From an uncultured Alphaproteobacteria bacterium (GTDB taxonomy: Bacteria > Pseudomonadota > Alphaproteobacteria > HIMB59 > GCA-002718135), in assembly GCA_902585605.1 (NCBI GenBank), contig CACIED010000001.1:405573-469572 (forward strand): DNA of 64,000 bases, in the 5' to 3' direction. The notes beneath the pieces are model-generated. The model was not told the DNA's origin. It made no database searches and was given only the letters and a program-made list of their open reading frames with translations. Positions 53,532 to 63,637 of the stretch are shown in pieces; the stretch's first letter is position 1, and each line of letters begins with the position of its first letter. The translations under genes were made by a program, and so were the position numbers.

Positions 53532-54905
53532 ATGTTTTTTTGGTCTTTAGTTTTAATTGCAGTAGGAATTTTCTCATCCTTTATATACGGAAGATCAAGA
53601 ATTAAATTAAATTCTAAAAAACAAGGTACGAAAAGCAAATCTCTTCCCAATTATTACGCACAATACGTTTTAATGTGGTGTTTGTTTCCTGCACTAATTG
53701 TTTATTTTTCATGGGCTATTTTTCAAGAACAGATTATTCAAAACATAGTTATTAGTAACTTTGAATTTATTGAGGGCGCAGTTTACAACGAAGGATTATT
53801 GTTAGCAGAGATTAGAAATGTTGCTAATAACCCTTCTTTTGCTGATGGTAAATCTATAGAAATAATTAATGCTGCATCTCATTATTCTTCCTTAAGACAA
53901 ATAAGTCAAATATCTTTTTATACCTCAATAATCATTATAATGTTACTTGGAGCCTTATACGCTTCACAAAAATTAAAACCAGAATTTCATGCTCAACATA
54001 CAATTGAAAAATATATTCAATATATACTTATATTTTGTTCATCTGTTGCTATTTTCACTACAATAGGAATAGTTTTTTCACTAATATTTGAAAGCCTTCG
54101 CTTTTTTGCAGAAGTATCAATATTTGAATTTTTATTTAGTACTGAGTGGTATCCTTTTATTCCAATTAGAGAAGGTCAAACAGCTGCAGAGGGATCCTTT
54201 GGTGCAGTACCAATATTTGCTGGAACATTTTTAGTAATGGTAGTAGCCATGTGTGTTGCGGTACCTCTTGGATTATTAACAGCAATTTATTTAGCAGAAT
54301 ACGCAAGTCAAAGAGTTAGAAAAATAGTTAAACCTCTTCTCGAAATTTTGGCAGGAATACCAACAATAGTCTACGGGTTCTTTGCTTTTGTTAGTGTTGC
54401 ACCTTTCGTTAAAGCATTTGGACAATCAATTGGAATTGATGCTTCACCAACAAGCGCCCTTGCAGCCGGCATGGTAATGGGGGTTATGATTATTCCTTTT
54501 ATTTCTTCTTTATCTGATGATGTAATAAACTCTGTCCCACAAAGTCTAAGGGAAGCATCTCTTGGTATTGGCGCTAATAAAGCAGAAACTATTAAAAAAG
54601 TAATTTTACCAGCAGCTTTACCTGGAATTGTTGGAGCATTTTTATTAGCAATATCCAGAGCGATAGGGGAGACTATGATTGTTGTAGTTGCAGCAGGAAC
54701 AGCCCCCAATCTTACGGGCAATCCTTTTGAAAATGTAACAACAGTTACAGTTCAAATTGTTGTGGCCTTAATAGGTGATCAAGAATTTGATAACCCAAGA
54801 ACATTATCAGCATTTGCTTTAGGATTAGTTTTATTTGTTATTACATTATTTCTTAACATTATAGCTCTACAAATAGTAAAGAGATACAGGGAGCGTTATG
54901 AATAA
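53532..54905 (+). CDS. pstC: Phosphate ABC transporter permease PstC
   Basis: The 457-residue inner-membrane protein is longer than E. coli PstC (about 319). The extra N-terminal region (about 1-170) holds two or three helices and a polar segment. The core has FGAVPIFAGTFLVMVVAM, the EAA loop REASLGIGANKAETIKKVILPAA (near 340) and GETMIVVVAAGT. PstC with this N-terminal extension is common in alphaproteobacteria. It overlaps pstA by 8 bp. Confidence 0.94.
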   Translation: MFFWSLVLIAVGIFSSFIYGRSRIKLNSKKQGTKSKSLPNYYAQYVLMWCLFPALIVYFSWAIFQEQIIQNIVISNFEFIEGAVYNEGLLLAEIRNVANNPSFADGKSIEIINAASHYSSLRQISQISFYTSIIIIMLLGALYASQKLKPEFHAQHTIEKYIQYILIFCSSVAIFTTIGIVFSLIFESLRFFAEVSIFEFLFSTEWYPFIPIREGQTAAEGSFGAVPIFAGTFLVMVVAMCVAVPLGLLTAIYLAEYASQRVRKIVKPLLEILAGIPTIVYGFFAFVSVAPFVKAFGQSIGIDASPTSALAAGMVMGVMIIPFISSLSDDVINSVPQSLREASLGIGANKAETIKKVILPAALPGIVGAFLLAISRAIGETMIVVVAAGTAPNLTGNPFENVTTVTVQIVVALIGDQEFDNPRTLSAFALGLVLFVITLFLNIIALQIVKRYRERYE

Positions 54906-56178
54906 TTCTATTGCTAAAGAAAAAATTATTTCTTTGAGAAAAAAGAGAAGTTTAGAAGATATGCGATTTAAGTATTACGGCTTCACAGCTATGTGTTTAT
55001 CTTTAGCAGTTTTAGTTTTTCTTTTGTATACAATATTTTCTAAAGGATACACTGCTTTTCAAAAAACAATTGTTCTCCTAGAAGTTGATTATAATCAAGA
55101 GGTTTTAAAACTAACACCTGACTCTTCAGATGAAGATATGGAAAAAGGAAAATTTTTTAGAGTTAAAAAACAGGCTATTGAAAATTTTTTTCCTGATCTC
55201 TCAAAATCAGATATTAAATTAGTAAAAAAATTATTTTCTACAAATGTAGATAAGGAAATTAAAGACTACTTCTTAGATAATCCTGAAGTTATTAATACTA
55301 AGCAACAAATTTGGGTAACTGCCCATAGTGATGTGGATCAACTATTAAAAGGTAATTCAAGAAGGGATGTGCCAGAAGATAGAAGAAAATTAAATGATAT
55401 TCAATTAAGTTATGTTGATCAATTAGTTGAAGAAAATAGAGTTAAACAAGTTTTTAATAATTTCTTTTTTACTAAAGCAGATTCAAGGCATCCTGAAATT
55501 GCTGGTGTAGCTGGTTCATTTATGGGATCATTATTTACTCTTTTTACTGTTTTTATTTTATCTTTTCCAATTGCTATAGGAGCGTCTGTTTATCTTGAGG
55601 AATTTGCTCCAAAAAATAGAATAACTGAATTAATAGAAGTAAATATTTCAAATCTAGCAGCAGTCCCATCAATAGTTTTTGGACTACTTGGGTTGGGGGT
55701 ATTGCTTAATGTTTTTGGTCTTCCAAGGAGTACACCGTTAGTTGGAGGGTCCGTATTAGCCTTAATGACGTTACCAACCATTATCATTGCCTGCCGAGCT
55801 TCATTGAAAGCTGTTCCTCCTTCAATTAAAGAAGGAGCACTTGCAGTTGGAGCAACAAAAACACAAGCGGTATTTCATCATGTCGTACCCCTTGCACTAC
55901 CAGGGACTTTAACAGGGACTATTATTGGATTAGCACAAGCATTAGGAGAAACAGCACCACTAATAATGATTGGCATGATTGCATTTATTCCTAATATTCC
56001 AACTGGTTTAACAGAACCTTCAGCAGCACTACCTGTTCAAATATATCTTTGGGTGGAAAGTGCAGAAAGAGGTTTTCAAGAAAAATCAGCTGCAGCCATA
56101 ATGGTAATTTTAATATTTTTGTTTATGATGAATGCCATTGCAGTGTTCTTAAGAAATAGATTTGAAAGGAAATGGTAA
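54898..56178 (+). CDS. pstA: Phosphate ABC transporter permease PstA
   Basis: The 426-residue membrane protein has an N-terminal helix (about 27-50) and a long hydrophilic stretch (about 60-195) rich in Asp, Lys and Glu, which lengthens it beyond E. coli PstA. The permease core follows, with FMGSLFTLFTVFILSFPIAIG, EEFAPKNRITE, the EAA loop KEGALAVGATKTQAVFHHVVP (near 305) and QALGETAPLIMIGM. It lies between pstC and pstB with a 3-bp gap to pstB. Confidence 0.94.
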   Translation: MNNSIAKEKIISLRKKRSLEDMRFKYYGFTAMCLSLAVLVFLLYTIFSKGYTAFQKTIVLLEVDYNQEVLKLTPDSSDEDMEKGKFFRVKKQAIENFFPDLSKSDIKLVKKLFSTNVDKEIKDYFLDNPEVINTKQQIWVTAHSDVDQLLKGNSRRDVPEDRRKLNDIQLSYVDQLVEENRVKQVFNNFFFTKADSRHPEIAGVAGSFMGSLFTLFTVFILSFPIAIGASVYLEEFAPKNRITELIEVNISNLAAVPSIVFGLLGLGVLLNVFGLPRSTPLVGGSVLALMTLPTIIIACRASLKAVPPSIKEGALAVGATKTQAVFHHVVPLALPGTLTGTIIGLAQALGETAPLIMIGMIAFIPNIPTGLTEPSAALPVQIYLWVESAERGFQEKSAAAIMVILIFLFMMNAIAVFLRNRFERKW

Positions 56179-56181
56179 AAC

Positions 56182-56943
56182 ATGAGTAACTCTAAAATAT
56201 TGGCAAATGGTGTAGATGTATATTATGGATCCAAACAAGCCCTTTTTGGAATCTCAATGGATATCAAGGAGAAAGAAGTTACGGCATTAATCGGTCCTTC
56301 AGGATGTGGTAAATCAACTTTCTTAAGATGTATAAACAGAATGAATGATTTAATTGAAATATGTAAAGTATCGGGATCAATAAAAGTAGATAACGAAGAA
56401 ATTATTAGTGAAAAAACCGATGTTGTAAGTCTAAGATCTAAAATTGGAATGGTATTTCAAAAACCAAATCCTTTTCCTAAATCTATTTTTGATAATGTTG
56501 CTTATGGCCCAACTATACATGGTTTAGTTGACTCAAAAAATGAATTAGAAGAAATTGTACATTCATCATTAAAAAAGGCAGGTCTATTTGATGAAGTAAA
56601 AGATCGATTAAATGAACCTGGAACAAGTTTATCAGGCGGTCAACAACAACGATTATGTATTGCAAGAGCAATTGCTGTTAATCCTGAAATAATCCTAATG
56701 GATGAACCTTGCTCTGCTTTAGATCCAATAGCAACTGCTATTATAGAAGAATTAATTGATGAGTTAAGATTAAACTATACAATTATTATAGTAACTCATT
56801 CTATGCAACAGGCAGCCAGAGTTTCGCAGAAAACATGTTTCTTCCATTTAGGAGAATTAATAGAAACGGGTGAGACAAACAAAATTTTTACAAATCCTGA
56901 TAATACAAAAACACAGGATTACATTACAGGGAGATTTGGATAA
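56182..56943 (+). CDS. pstB: Phosphate ABC transporter ATP-binding protein
   Basis: The 253-residue ATPase is PstB-like throughout: Walker [15 protein letters not shown] (near 32), [21 protein letters not shown] (near 90), signature [14 protein letters not shown] (near 150) and Walker [17 protein letters not shown], then [10 protein letters not shown]. The [13 protein letters not shown] stretch is diagnostic for PstB. It overlaps phoU by one base. Confidence 0.97.
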   Translation: MSNSKILANGVDVYYGSKQALFGISMDIKEKEVTALIGPSGCGKSTFLRCINRMNDLIEICKVSGSIKVDNEEIISEKTDVVSLRSKIGMVFQKPNPFPKSIFDNVAYGPTIHGLVDSKNELEEIVHSSLKKAGLFDEVKDRLNEPGTSLSGGQQQRLCIARAIAVNPEIILMDEPCSALDPIATAIIEELIDELRLNYTIIIVTHSMQQAARVSQKTCFFHLGELIETGETNKIFTNPDNTKTQDYITGRFG

Positions 56944-57653
56944 TGAAGCAAGAAGGACACATTGTAAAATCATATGATGAAGAAATTAGAGACATTAAAA
57001 ATAATATTGTTGATATGGGCAGTTTAGTTGAAAATCAACTAAAAGACTCACTTCAATGTTTAAAGGATAAAGATACAGAATTTGCCGAAAAAATTATAGA
57101 AAACGATAATGTAATTGATAAAGCATATAATACTCTTGATCAAAGCTTAGTTGAAATACTTGGCAAAAGACAACCGATGGCTGCAGACTTACGAACAATT
57201 TTTTCAGCAATTAAAATCAATAAAGATCTAGAAAGAATAGGAGATCATGCAACAAATATTGCCAAAAGAGTAGCAGTAGCAGAAATAGTTTTGCCAGAAA
57301 AACCTTCGAGAGATATTATTAATATGGGTGCACAAGTAAATATAATGATTAGTGAAGTAATAAAAGCTTTTTTAGAATTTTCAGATCAAGCCGCAAAAAA
57401 AGTTTGGTTAATGGATAGACAAATTGATGAAGAATATCTTGGAATATTAAGACAACTATTAACCTACATGATGGAAGAACCAAAAAGAATCACAGCATGT
57501 ACAAGTCTTTTATATATGGTTAAAGACCTAGAGCGAATTGGTGATTATGTACAAAATATAGCTGAAGATATTTATTATGCAGTTTCTGGTGAGCCCCTAT
57601 TTGATGGTAATCCAGACCCAACCTGGGAAGCAATTCTTCCAAAGAAAAAATAA
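56943..57653 (+). CDS. phoU: Phosphate-specific transport system accessory protein PhoU
   Basis: PhoU couples the Pst transporter to PhoR and turns the Pho response off when phosphate is plentiful. The 236-residue all-helical protein has two PhoU repeats. The metal-type motif is KINKDLERIGDHATNIAKR (near 93) in the first and VKDLERIGDYVQNIAEDI (near 194) in the second, both with the expected E-R-I-G-D. It is the last gene of the pst operon before phoB. Confidence 0.96.
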   Translation: MKQEGHIVKSYDEEIRDIKNNIVDMGSLVENQLKDSLQCLKDKDTEFAEKIIENDNVIDKAYNTLDQSLVEILGKRQPMAADLRTIFSAIKINKDLERIGDHATNIAKRVAVAEIVLPEKPSRDIINMGAQVNIMISEVIKAFLEFSDQAAKKVWLMDRQIDEEYLGILRQLLTYMMEEPKRITACTSLLYMVKDLERIGDYVQNIAEDIYYAVSGEPLFDGNPDPTWEAILPKKK

Positions 57654-57654
57654 A

Positions 57655-57683
57655 TTGTAATAGAATTGTAACAAAAATTTAAT
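57655..57683 (+). promoter_or_regulatory. Triple 11-bp direct repeat, candidate Pho box, before phoB
   Basis: TTGTAAT (57655-57661), TTGTAAC (57666-57672) and ATTTAAT (57677-57683) are separated by 4 bases each. The site is only 11 bp from the phoB ATG, with no ribosome-binding site. Either phoB gets a nearly leaderless mRNA from a promoter at TAGTAA (57683-57688), or the site acts as an autoregulatory operator on read-through from phoU. Confidence 0.65.
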
Positions 57684-57694
57684 AGTAAAGATTC

Positions 57695-58378
57695 ATGAAA
57701 CTAAAAATGCTTATCGTCGAAGATGAAGAAGCATTACTAGATCTTCTTAAATTTAATTTTAATAAAGAAGGATATAAAATAGATACTGCAACGGACGGTG
57801 AAACTGCTTTAGAAAAAATATTATATAAACCACCTGACATAATTATTCTTGATTGGATGTTACCTAAACTATCAGGAATTGAACTTTGTAGAAGAATTAG
57901 AAAAAATAAAGAACATAAGAATATTCCTATCATAATGTTAACAGCAAAAGGTGAAGAAGAAGATAAACTTCGCGGCTTAGAAACTGGAGCAGATGATTAC
58001 ATAACAAAACCTTTTTCGGTTAACGAATTAGTGGCAAGAGTAAAAGCTGTTCTTCGACGAATTAGACCAATGTTTGTAGATGAAGTTTTAACTTATAAAG
58101 GAATAGTAATTGACCTTGTATCTCACTCAGCATCACGAGATGGAGAAACTCTTCATCTTGGTCCAACAGAATTTAATTTATTAGCTTTCTTCATGGAAAA
58201 TATTGGTCGTGTCTTTAGCCGTGAACAATTACTTAATCATGTTTGGAAAAATGATGCCTATGTAGAACCTCGAACAGTTGATGTTCATATAAGAAGACTG
58301 CGAAAGGCTATTAATAATGACGTAAAAGAAGATTTTATAAGAACCGTGAGATCAGCAGGATATTGTTTTGGCTCGTAA
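57695..58378 (+). CDS. phoB: Phosphate regulon response regulator PhoB
   Basis: The 227-residue OmpR-type regulator has a receiver domain with acidic residues IVEDEEALL, phosphoacceptor Asp in IILDWMLPKLSG (near 53), Thr in IMLTAKGEEEDKL and Lys in DDYITKPFSVNEL. The winged-helix DNA-binding domain follows, with LGPTEFNLLAFFM, REQLLNHVW and EPRTVDVHIRRLRKAI. The RTVDVHIRRLRKAI helix is typical of PhoB, which binds 11-bp direct repeats. It is separated from its sensor phoR by the pst operon. Confidence 0.95.
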   Translation: MKLKMLIVEDEEALLDLLKFNFNKEGYKIDTATDGETALEKILYKPPDIIILDWMLPKLSGIELCRRIRKNKEHKNIPIIMLTAKGEEEDKLRGLETGADDYITKPFSVNELVARVKAVLRRIRPMFVDEVLTYKGIVIDLVSHSASRDGETLHLGPTEFNLLAFFMENIGRVFSREQLLNHVWKNDAYVEPRTVDVHIRRLRKAINNDVKEDFIRTVRSAGYCFGS

Positions 58379-58432
58379 TTAAGCCATAAATTTCACTTAT
58401 ACAAATCACTTACCAAACTATAAAACCACCAT

Positions 58433-59980
58433 ATGAAGAGTCTTTTTAGATCATTCTTTACTGTCAGCTTCTATACATTTTTAAGTCGAGTATTAGGTTT
58501 TATTCGAGACATATTAATAGCAAGATATCTTGGATCGACAGTCATTGCTGATGCATTCTTCGTAGCATTTCGTATTCCTAATTTCTTTCGCCGTGTCCTA
58601 GCAGAAGGAGCATACAGTGCTGCATTAATCCCTGTTTTCTCTGGTGTTGTTCTCAATCCAAAAGATGAACGCGAGGCTTCTGACTTTGTTGAAAACACAA
58701 CCTCCATGTTACTATTTGCTACGGTCGTTTTAACGATCCTTTTTTTCTTTGGGATGCCTTATATCATTCAAGTTTTAGCACCTGGATTTACCGATAATAA
58801 AGAAGCCTATGAACTTGCTGTGCACTTTGGAAAAATAATTTTCCCTTATATTATTTTTATTTCCTTAGCTGCTCACTTTGCCTCAATTAATAATGTTCAT
58901 GAACGTTTCGCAGCTGGTGCATTTGCTCCTGCTATTTTGAATATAAGTTTTATTCTGTCATTATTCTTTTTAACACCTTTTGTAACTACTGCAGGTCACG
59001 CATTATCGTACGGTGTATTGATTGGCGGCATATTACAATTTCTATATTTATACAGAGCAGTTTTAAATTTTTACCGACCACGTATTATCCTTCCAGTTTT
59101 AAATGAAAAGTTAAAAAAGTTTTTCAAATTATTTTTACCAGGTGTTGTTGGTTCAGGAGTCATTCAATTAAATATTGTCATCGGAACTATCATCGCTTCC
59201 TTTTTACCGGTTGGTGCTATTAGTCATATTTATTACGCTGATCGTCTTAACCAATTACCACTTGCGATATTTGGAATAGCCCTTGGTATTGTTCTTTTAC
59301 CAAGTTTATCAAAAGCGATTAAACAATCAGATCAAGAAACAACAAATAATATTCAAAATAGATCTATTGAATTTTCGTTATTAATTTCTTTACCATCAGC
59401 CATAGGATTATTTATTTTAGCAGAACCCATTATTTATATTTTATTTGAACGAGGTGCTTTTGTACAAGAAGATACTTTTTATACTGCTAAAGTATTAAGT
59501 TACTTTGCCTTAGGTCTACCTGCATACATTATAATTAAAGTTTTTGTTTCCTGTTTCTTTGCAAGAGAAGATACTAAAACACCACTATACATATCTATTG
59601 TCAGTGTGATTACTAATGTTGTGTTATCGCTACTTTTAATTGGATCAATGAGAGAAATGGGCATTGCTGTTGCAACAGCAATTAGTGCATGGGTAAATGC
59701 ATTATTACTGTACTTCTTTTTAGCTATTAGGAATCATATGAAATTTGATGATCTATTAGTAAGGAATTCTATTAAAATTTTACTAAGTTCATTTCTATTA
59801 TTTGTAGGAATATACGTATTAAATGGACTATTCTTTACAAATATTAGTGGTAATTCAGAGTTATTAAATTCAACACTTTTACTTCTGATAATCTTTTTAG
59901 CTATAATTATTTATTTTGGATTAGTAATTATGTTAAAAGTCCTATCGGTAAATCAGTTAAGAGAATATTTAAAAAAATAA
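58433..59980 (+). CDS. murJ: Lipid II flippase MurJ (MviN)
   Basis: MurJ flips the peptidoglycan precursor lipid II across the inner membrane. The 515-residue protein has about 14 helices and the family motifs [17 protein letters not shown] (near 19), [20 protein letters not shown] (near 48), [19 protein letters not shown] (near 145) and [14 protein letters not shown] (near 380). The position before trpS is ordinary. The gene starts 54 bp after phoB with no recognisable promoter features by eye. Confidence 0.96.
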   Translation: MKSLFRSFFTVSFYTFLSRVLGFIRDILIARYLGSTVIADAFFVAFRIPNFFRRVLAEGAYSAALIPVFSGVVLNPKDEREASDFVENTTSMLLFATVVLTILFFFGMPYIIQVLAPGFTDNKEAYELAVHFGKIIFPYIIFISLAAHFASINNVHERFAAGAFAPAILNISFILSLFFLTPFVTTAGHALSYGVLIGGILQFLYLYRAVLNFYRPRIILPVLNEKLKKFFKLFLPGVVGSGVIQLNIVIGTIIASFLPVGAISHIYYADRLNQLPLAIFGIALGIVLLPSLSKAIKQSDQETTNNIQNRSIEFSLLISLPSAIGLFILAEPIIYILFERGAFVQEDTFYTAKVLSYFALGLPAYIIIKVFVSCFFAREDTKTPLYISIVSVITNVVLSLLLIGSMREMGIAVATAISAWVNALLLYFFLAIRNHMKFDDLLVRNSIKILLSSFLLFVGIYVLNGLFFTNISGNSELLNSTLLLLIIFLAIIIYFGLVIMLKVLSVNQLREYLKK

Positions 59981-59981
59981 T

Positions 59982-60989
59982 ATGGAAAAGCCAACAAAAA
60001 GAATTCTATCTGGTGTGCAACCATCTGGTGATTTGCATTTAGGAAATTATCTTGGTGCGATAAAAAATTTTGTTTCTCTTCAAAAAGAATACGAATGTTT
60101 TTTTTGTGTTGTTGATTTACATGCTATTACCGTTTGGCAAGACCCTAAAGTTTTAGCAAATAAAACAAGAGAAGTAACAGCTGCCTTTATTGCTTCTGGT
60201 ATTGACCCAAAGAAAAATAATATTTTTGTTCAATCACAAGTTCCTCAACATGCACAGCTTGGATGGTTGTTCAATTGTGTTGCGAGGATGGGATGGTTAA
60301 ACCGCATGACACAATTTAAAGATAAGGCTGGTAAAAATAGTGAGAACGTATCTGTTGGTTTATTTTCTTATCCAACATTAATGGCAGCAGATATTTTGAT
60401 TTATTTAGCAACGCACGTTCCTGTAGGCGATGATCAAAAACAACATTTGGAGTTAACAAGAGATATCGCACAAAAATTTAATAATGATTTTAAGACAGAT
60501 TTTTTTCCTATTCCTGAACCATTAATTTTAGGAGAAGCTACAAGGGTTATGAGTCTACGTGATGGGTCAAAAAAAATGAGTAAATCAGATCCATCTGATT
60601 ATTCAAGAATCATGTTAACTGATACAGCAGAAAATATTACGCAAAAAATTAAAAAGGCAAAAACAGATCCAGAACCATTACCACAAGATAAGACTGGATT
60701 AGAAAAAAGACCAGAAGCAGAAAATTTAATCTCGATATTTGCTTCTTTACAAGACACATCAATTGAAAGTGTCATTAAAGATTACGCAGGTAAAGAATTT
60801 TCAACCTTTAAAAAAGATTTGGCTGATTTATCCGTATCTAAATTAGAGCCAATCACGAGTGAAATGAATAAACTTATGAGTGATGTTTCTTACATCGATT
60901 CTATTTTAAATCAGGGTAAAGAGAACGCTATAGCAGTAGCAGAACCTGTTTTACAAAAAACTAAAGAAATTATTGGTTTTTTATCCTAA
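59982..60989 (+). CDS. trpS: Tryptophanyl-tRNA synthetase
   Basis: It charges tRNA-Trp. The 335-residue class I enzyme has the HIGH-type motif [17 protein letters not shown] (near 9), [35 protein letters not shown] and the KMSKS loop [11 protein letters not shown] (near 195). It starts one base after the murJ stop, so it is co-transcribed with murJ. Confidence 0.97.
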   Translation: MEKPTKRILSGVQPSGDLHLGNYLGAIKNFVSLQKEYECFFCVVDLHAITVWQDPKVLANKTREVTAAFIASGIDPKKNNIFVQSQVPQHAQLGWLFNCVARMGWLNRMTQFKDKAGKNSENVSVGLFSYPTLMAADILIYLATHVPVGDDQKQHLELTRDIAQKFNNDFKTDFFPIPEPLILGEATRVMSLRDGSKKMSKSDPSDYSRIMLTDTAENITQKIKKAKTDPEPLPQDKTGLEKRPEAENLISIFASLQDTSIESVIKDYAGKEFSTFKKDLADLSVSKLEPITSEMNKLMSDVSYIDSILNQGKENAIAVAEPVLQKTKEIIGFLS

Positions 60990-61062
60990 AAATTCCCCAA
61001 ATTTTAAATTTTTTTTTAGAAAATTCATACTAAAGACATATTAATAACTATATATAAGCTAT

Positions 61063-61626
61063 ATGTTTATACAAACAGAACAAACGCCTAATCCTCAAAC
61101 TTTAAAGTTTTTACCAGGCAAAGTTGTCATGGATGACGGGACAGCTTTCTTTCAAAATATTGGAGAGGCAGCTAACTCACCATTTGCAAAACGATTATTT
61201 GACGTAGAAGGAGTTGAGGGTGTATTTTTTGGCAGTGATTTTATTACTATAACAAAAGGACAATCCCTAGATTGGCAAGTTATGAAGCCACTAATATTAG
61301 GTTCAATCATGGATCATTATAATTCAGGTGAAGATACTATCACCGCTGTGAAGAAAAGTGATGACTCTCTAAAAGTTGATGAAGAAAGTGATACCGATAT
61401 TGTTAAACAAATTAAAGAGCTTCTTGATACAAGAGTAAGACCTGCAGTAGCGATGGATGGTGGAGACATTATATATGATAGTTTTAAGGACGGTGTCGTC
61501 TATCTTCATATGCAAGGCGCATGTTCAGGATGCCCTAGTTCGACAGCAACACTTAAAATGGGAATAGAAAATATGCTTAAGCATTACGTTCCTGAAGTAC
61601 AAGAAGTTAGACCTATTGATGCATAA
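61063..61626 (+). CDS. nfuA: Fe-S cluster scaffold/carrier NfuA-type protein
   Basis: The 187-residue protein has the Nfu N-terminal domain (about 1-90, starting MFIQTEQTPNPQTLKFLPG). A NifU C-terminal domain follows, with RPAVAMDGGDI (near 127) and the cluster-binding CxxC in GACSGCPSSTATLKMG (near 150). This alphaproteobacterial or eukaryotic-type Nfu carries 4Fe-4S clusters to target enzymes. Its stop overlaps the next gene by 8 bp. Confidence 0.94.
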   Translation: MFIQTEQTPNPQTLKFLPGKVVMDDGTAFFQNIGEAANSPFAKRLFDVEGVEGVFFGSDFITITKGQSLDWQVMKPLILGSIMDHYNSGEDTITAVKKSDDSLKVDEESDTDIVKQIKELLDTRVRPAVAMDGGDIIYDSFKDGVVYLHMQGACSGCPSSTATLKMGIENMLKHYVPEVQEVRPIDA

Positions 61627-62608
61627 AATCTTTTTATATCCTTTAGTGGTTATTGGTTTAGCAATTACAATTCCGACTATTGCCTTCGAAGAAAAGCCTT
61701 CCACACTAGATGTTAAATACAAACTAAATGCTGAACTAGATGAGCTCGTTCTAAATTATTGTAAGACTTATGACTCGTATACAATTAACAAACTTTATTC
61801 AGAAAAAGATATTCTAAAAAATGATATTCTAAACAAACTAAAGAAAAAAAAATTTTTAGTTAATATTAAAACTAAACCTTTAAATCCAAAGTCATATTCT
61901 GGTATTAAAAATAAAGCACGAGTTAATTTAGTCACAAATTTATCTGAAAAAGACTTTCTGCATTTAAATCAACAAAAAAAACAATTTGTTAAAACAGTTC
62001 TACCGTTAATAATAAATGAAAATCAAAAAATCTTATCAAACAGAAATGATCTAACTATTTTACGTGCTAAGCTTACTGAAAACAATTCACTAAATAACTA
62101 TGAACTAAATAAATTAAGAAAAATTTCTAAAAAATATAAAATAGAATTTGATAATGAACATAAAATGGAAATTATTGATAAACTTCTTTTAAGAGTTGAA
62201 ATAATTCCAAATTCTATTGTTTTAGCTCAAGCTGCAATCGAAAGTGGTTGGGGATCATCTAGATTTGCACAGGAATATAATGCATTATTTGGTGAATATA
62301 CATATGACAATTCCAAAGGGGTTGTTCCACTGGAAAGAGAAAGCGGTGATACTCATTTAATCAAGGCATTTAATTCTTATAATAATAGCGTCACCTCGTA
62401 CTTCAATAATATTAATTCTCATTACGCATATGAAGATTTTCGTGAAATTCGAAATATAATGAGAGAAAGAAATAATTTCTCAAATGTAAACCTACTTGTT
62501 GACAGATTATCTACTTACGCAGAAGATGAAAATTATATTAGAACAATAAAACAAGTAATTAAAACTAATAACTTTAATATTTTTGATCAAAAAATTATAT
62601 CTTATTAA
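61619..62608 (+). CDS. Bax-like / FlgJ-type glucosaminidase, exported
   Basis: The 329-residue protein starts at the ATG at 61619 inside the nfuA end (a TTG three bases earlier is less likely). It has a hydrophobic signal segment (about 4-22). The middle is Lys-rich and variable. The catalytic N-acetylglucosaminidase domain lies near residues 185-320, with LAQAAIESGWGSSRFAQEYNALFGEY (Glu of AAIES as catalytic acid) and LSTYAEDENYIRTI. A peptidoglycan hydrolase of the Bax group is the likely role. Confidence 0.87.
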   Translation: MHKIFLYPLVVIGLAITIPTIAFEEKPSTLDVKYKLNAELDELVLNYCKTYDSYTINKLYSEKDILKNDILNKLKKKKFLVNIKTKPLNPKSYSGIKNKARVNLVTNLSEKDFLHLNQQKKQFVKTVLPLIINENQKILSNRNDLTILRAKLTENNSLNNYELNKLRKISKKYKIEFDNEHKMEIIDKLLLRVEIIPNSIVLAQAAIESGWGSSRFAQEYNALFGEYTYDNSKGVVPLERESGDTHLIKAFNSYNNSVTSYFNNINSHYAYEDFREIRNIMRERNNFSNVNLLVDRLSTYAEDENYIRTIKQVIKTNNFNIFDQKIISY

Positions 62609-63637
62609 TTAAAAATAGAATTGGTGCCCAAACCATCTCCAATTTCCCTCACCATCTTTAACAGTGCAATTCATTCTTGACCTTCCAGGAGATAATTCTC
62701 TTGCAAGTCTTATCTCAATCCTTTCATTAAATTTATATATTTCCCTATCAACTTGACCCTTACTATCAAATACAAAACAATCTAGAGATCGGGCCTTCTT
62801 ATCATCAAGAAGAGAAAAACCTATGAATGGAGGATTTTGCTTAATTGTTGGATTCTGAGGTATAAAGTCATAAACTCCTAAACCCTTAGATGATGCAGCA
62901 AACTTAACTCTATCTATTTCACCATATCTTTCATTTAAGGAAAACCTTGGCAGGTAATACATATTTGAAGTTTCATTAATTATTCCAGAATGCTGACCAA
63001 ACGCAGCTTTAAACTTATATTCTTTTACTAATTTAATAATTTCATCTGTTGTCTCACCATAAGGAAATGCAAATAAAGTTGGTATTTCTCCAAGCTCTTT
63101 TAAAAATATTTTATTAGATGTTTCTATTTCATTTCTTACTTCTTCAATACTAATATCTGGCATATGAGCATGTGTATGTGAGTGTGCCCCTATTACCACA
63201 CCTTCTTCTTTAAGCTTTCTTATTTGATCCCAGTTAATATATTTTTGATTATTTGCAATTGTTCCTGTTGTTACAAATAAGGTTACGGGAATATTATTTT
63301 TTTTAAATAGAGGCCATCCAACTTCTAGAAAAGACTTATCAGCATCATCCACACTTATACCAATAGTATTTTCAGGAAGATCTCCGTCATTACGAATCGT
63401 ATCAATGATAAAATCTAATGATTTAATCGTATATTTTTCTTTAGTTAGTTCTTCAATGTGACTGTTAAGTTGATCAATAGTAACACTAGTTGAAGGATAT
63501 TTTGAAACTCCAAATTTATGATACATAAATACAGTAGCTGAATTTTTTACCTCATTTGCAAAAGTTCCACTTACTAATAAAAAAGTTAAAGAAATACTTT
63601 TTAAAAATAGTAATAGAATGTAGTTATGTAATTTCAT
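62609..63637 (-). CDS. Polysaccharide deacetylase (NodB domain), exported
   Basis: The 342-residue protein has a signal peptide (about 1-27, ending TFA) and a carbohydrate esterase 4 domain. The motifs are TVFMYHKFG, GISVDDADKSF (near 94), the metal His pair in GAHSHTHAHM (near 150) and FAFPYGETTDEI (near 195). The first motif has DDAD where the family usually has DDG, but the catalytic and metal Asp positions remain. The C-terminal 100 residues are an extra beta-rich region of unknown role. The ATG is directly back-to-back with that of tsaB. Confidence 0.88.
   Translation of the reverse strand: MKLHNYILLLFLKSISLTFLLVSGTFANEVKNSATVFMYHKFGVSKYPSTSVTIDQLNSHIEELTKEKYTIKSLDFIIDTIRNDGDLPENTIGISVDDADKSFLEVGWPLFKKNNIPVTLFVTTGTIANNQKYINWDQIRKLKEEGVVIGAHSHTHAHMPDISIEEVRNEIETSNKIFLKELGEIPTLFAFPYGETTDEIIKLVKEYKFKAAFGQHSGIINETSNMYYLPRFSLNERYGEIDRVKFAASSKGLGVYDFIPQNPTIKQNPPFIGFSLLDDKKARSLDCFVFDSKGQVDREIYKFNERIEIRLARELSPGRSRMNCTVKDGEGNWRWFGHQFYF

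Noticed and set aside
54371..54721. 116-residue minus-strand frame inside pstC
   Set aside because: Antisense to the conserved permease core.
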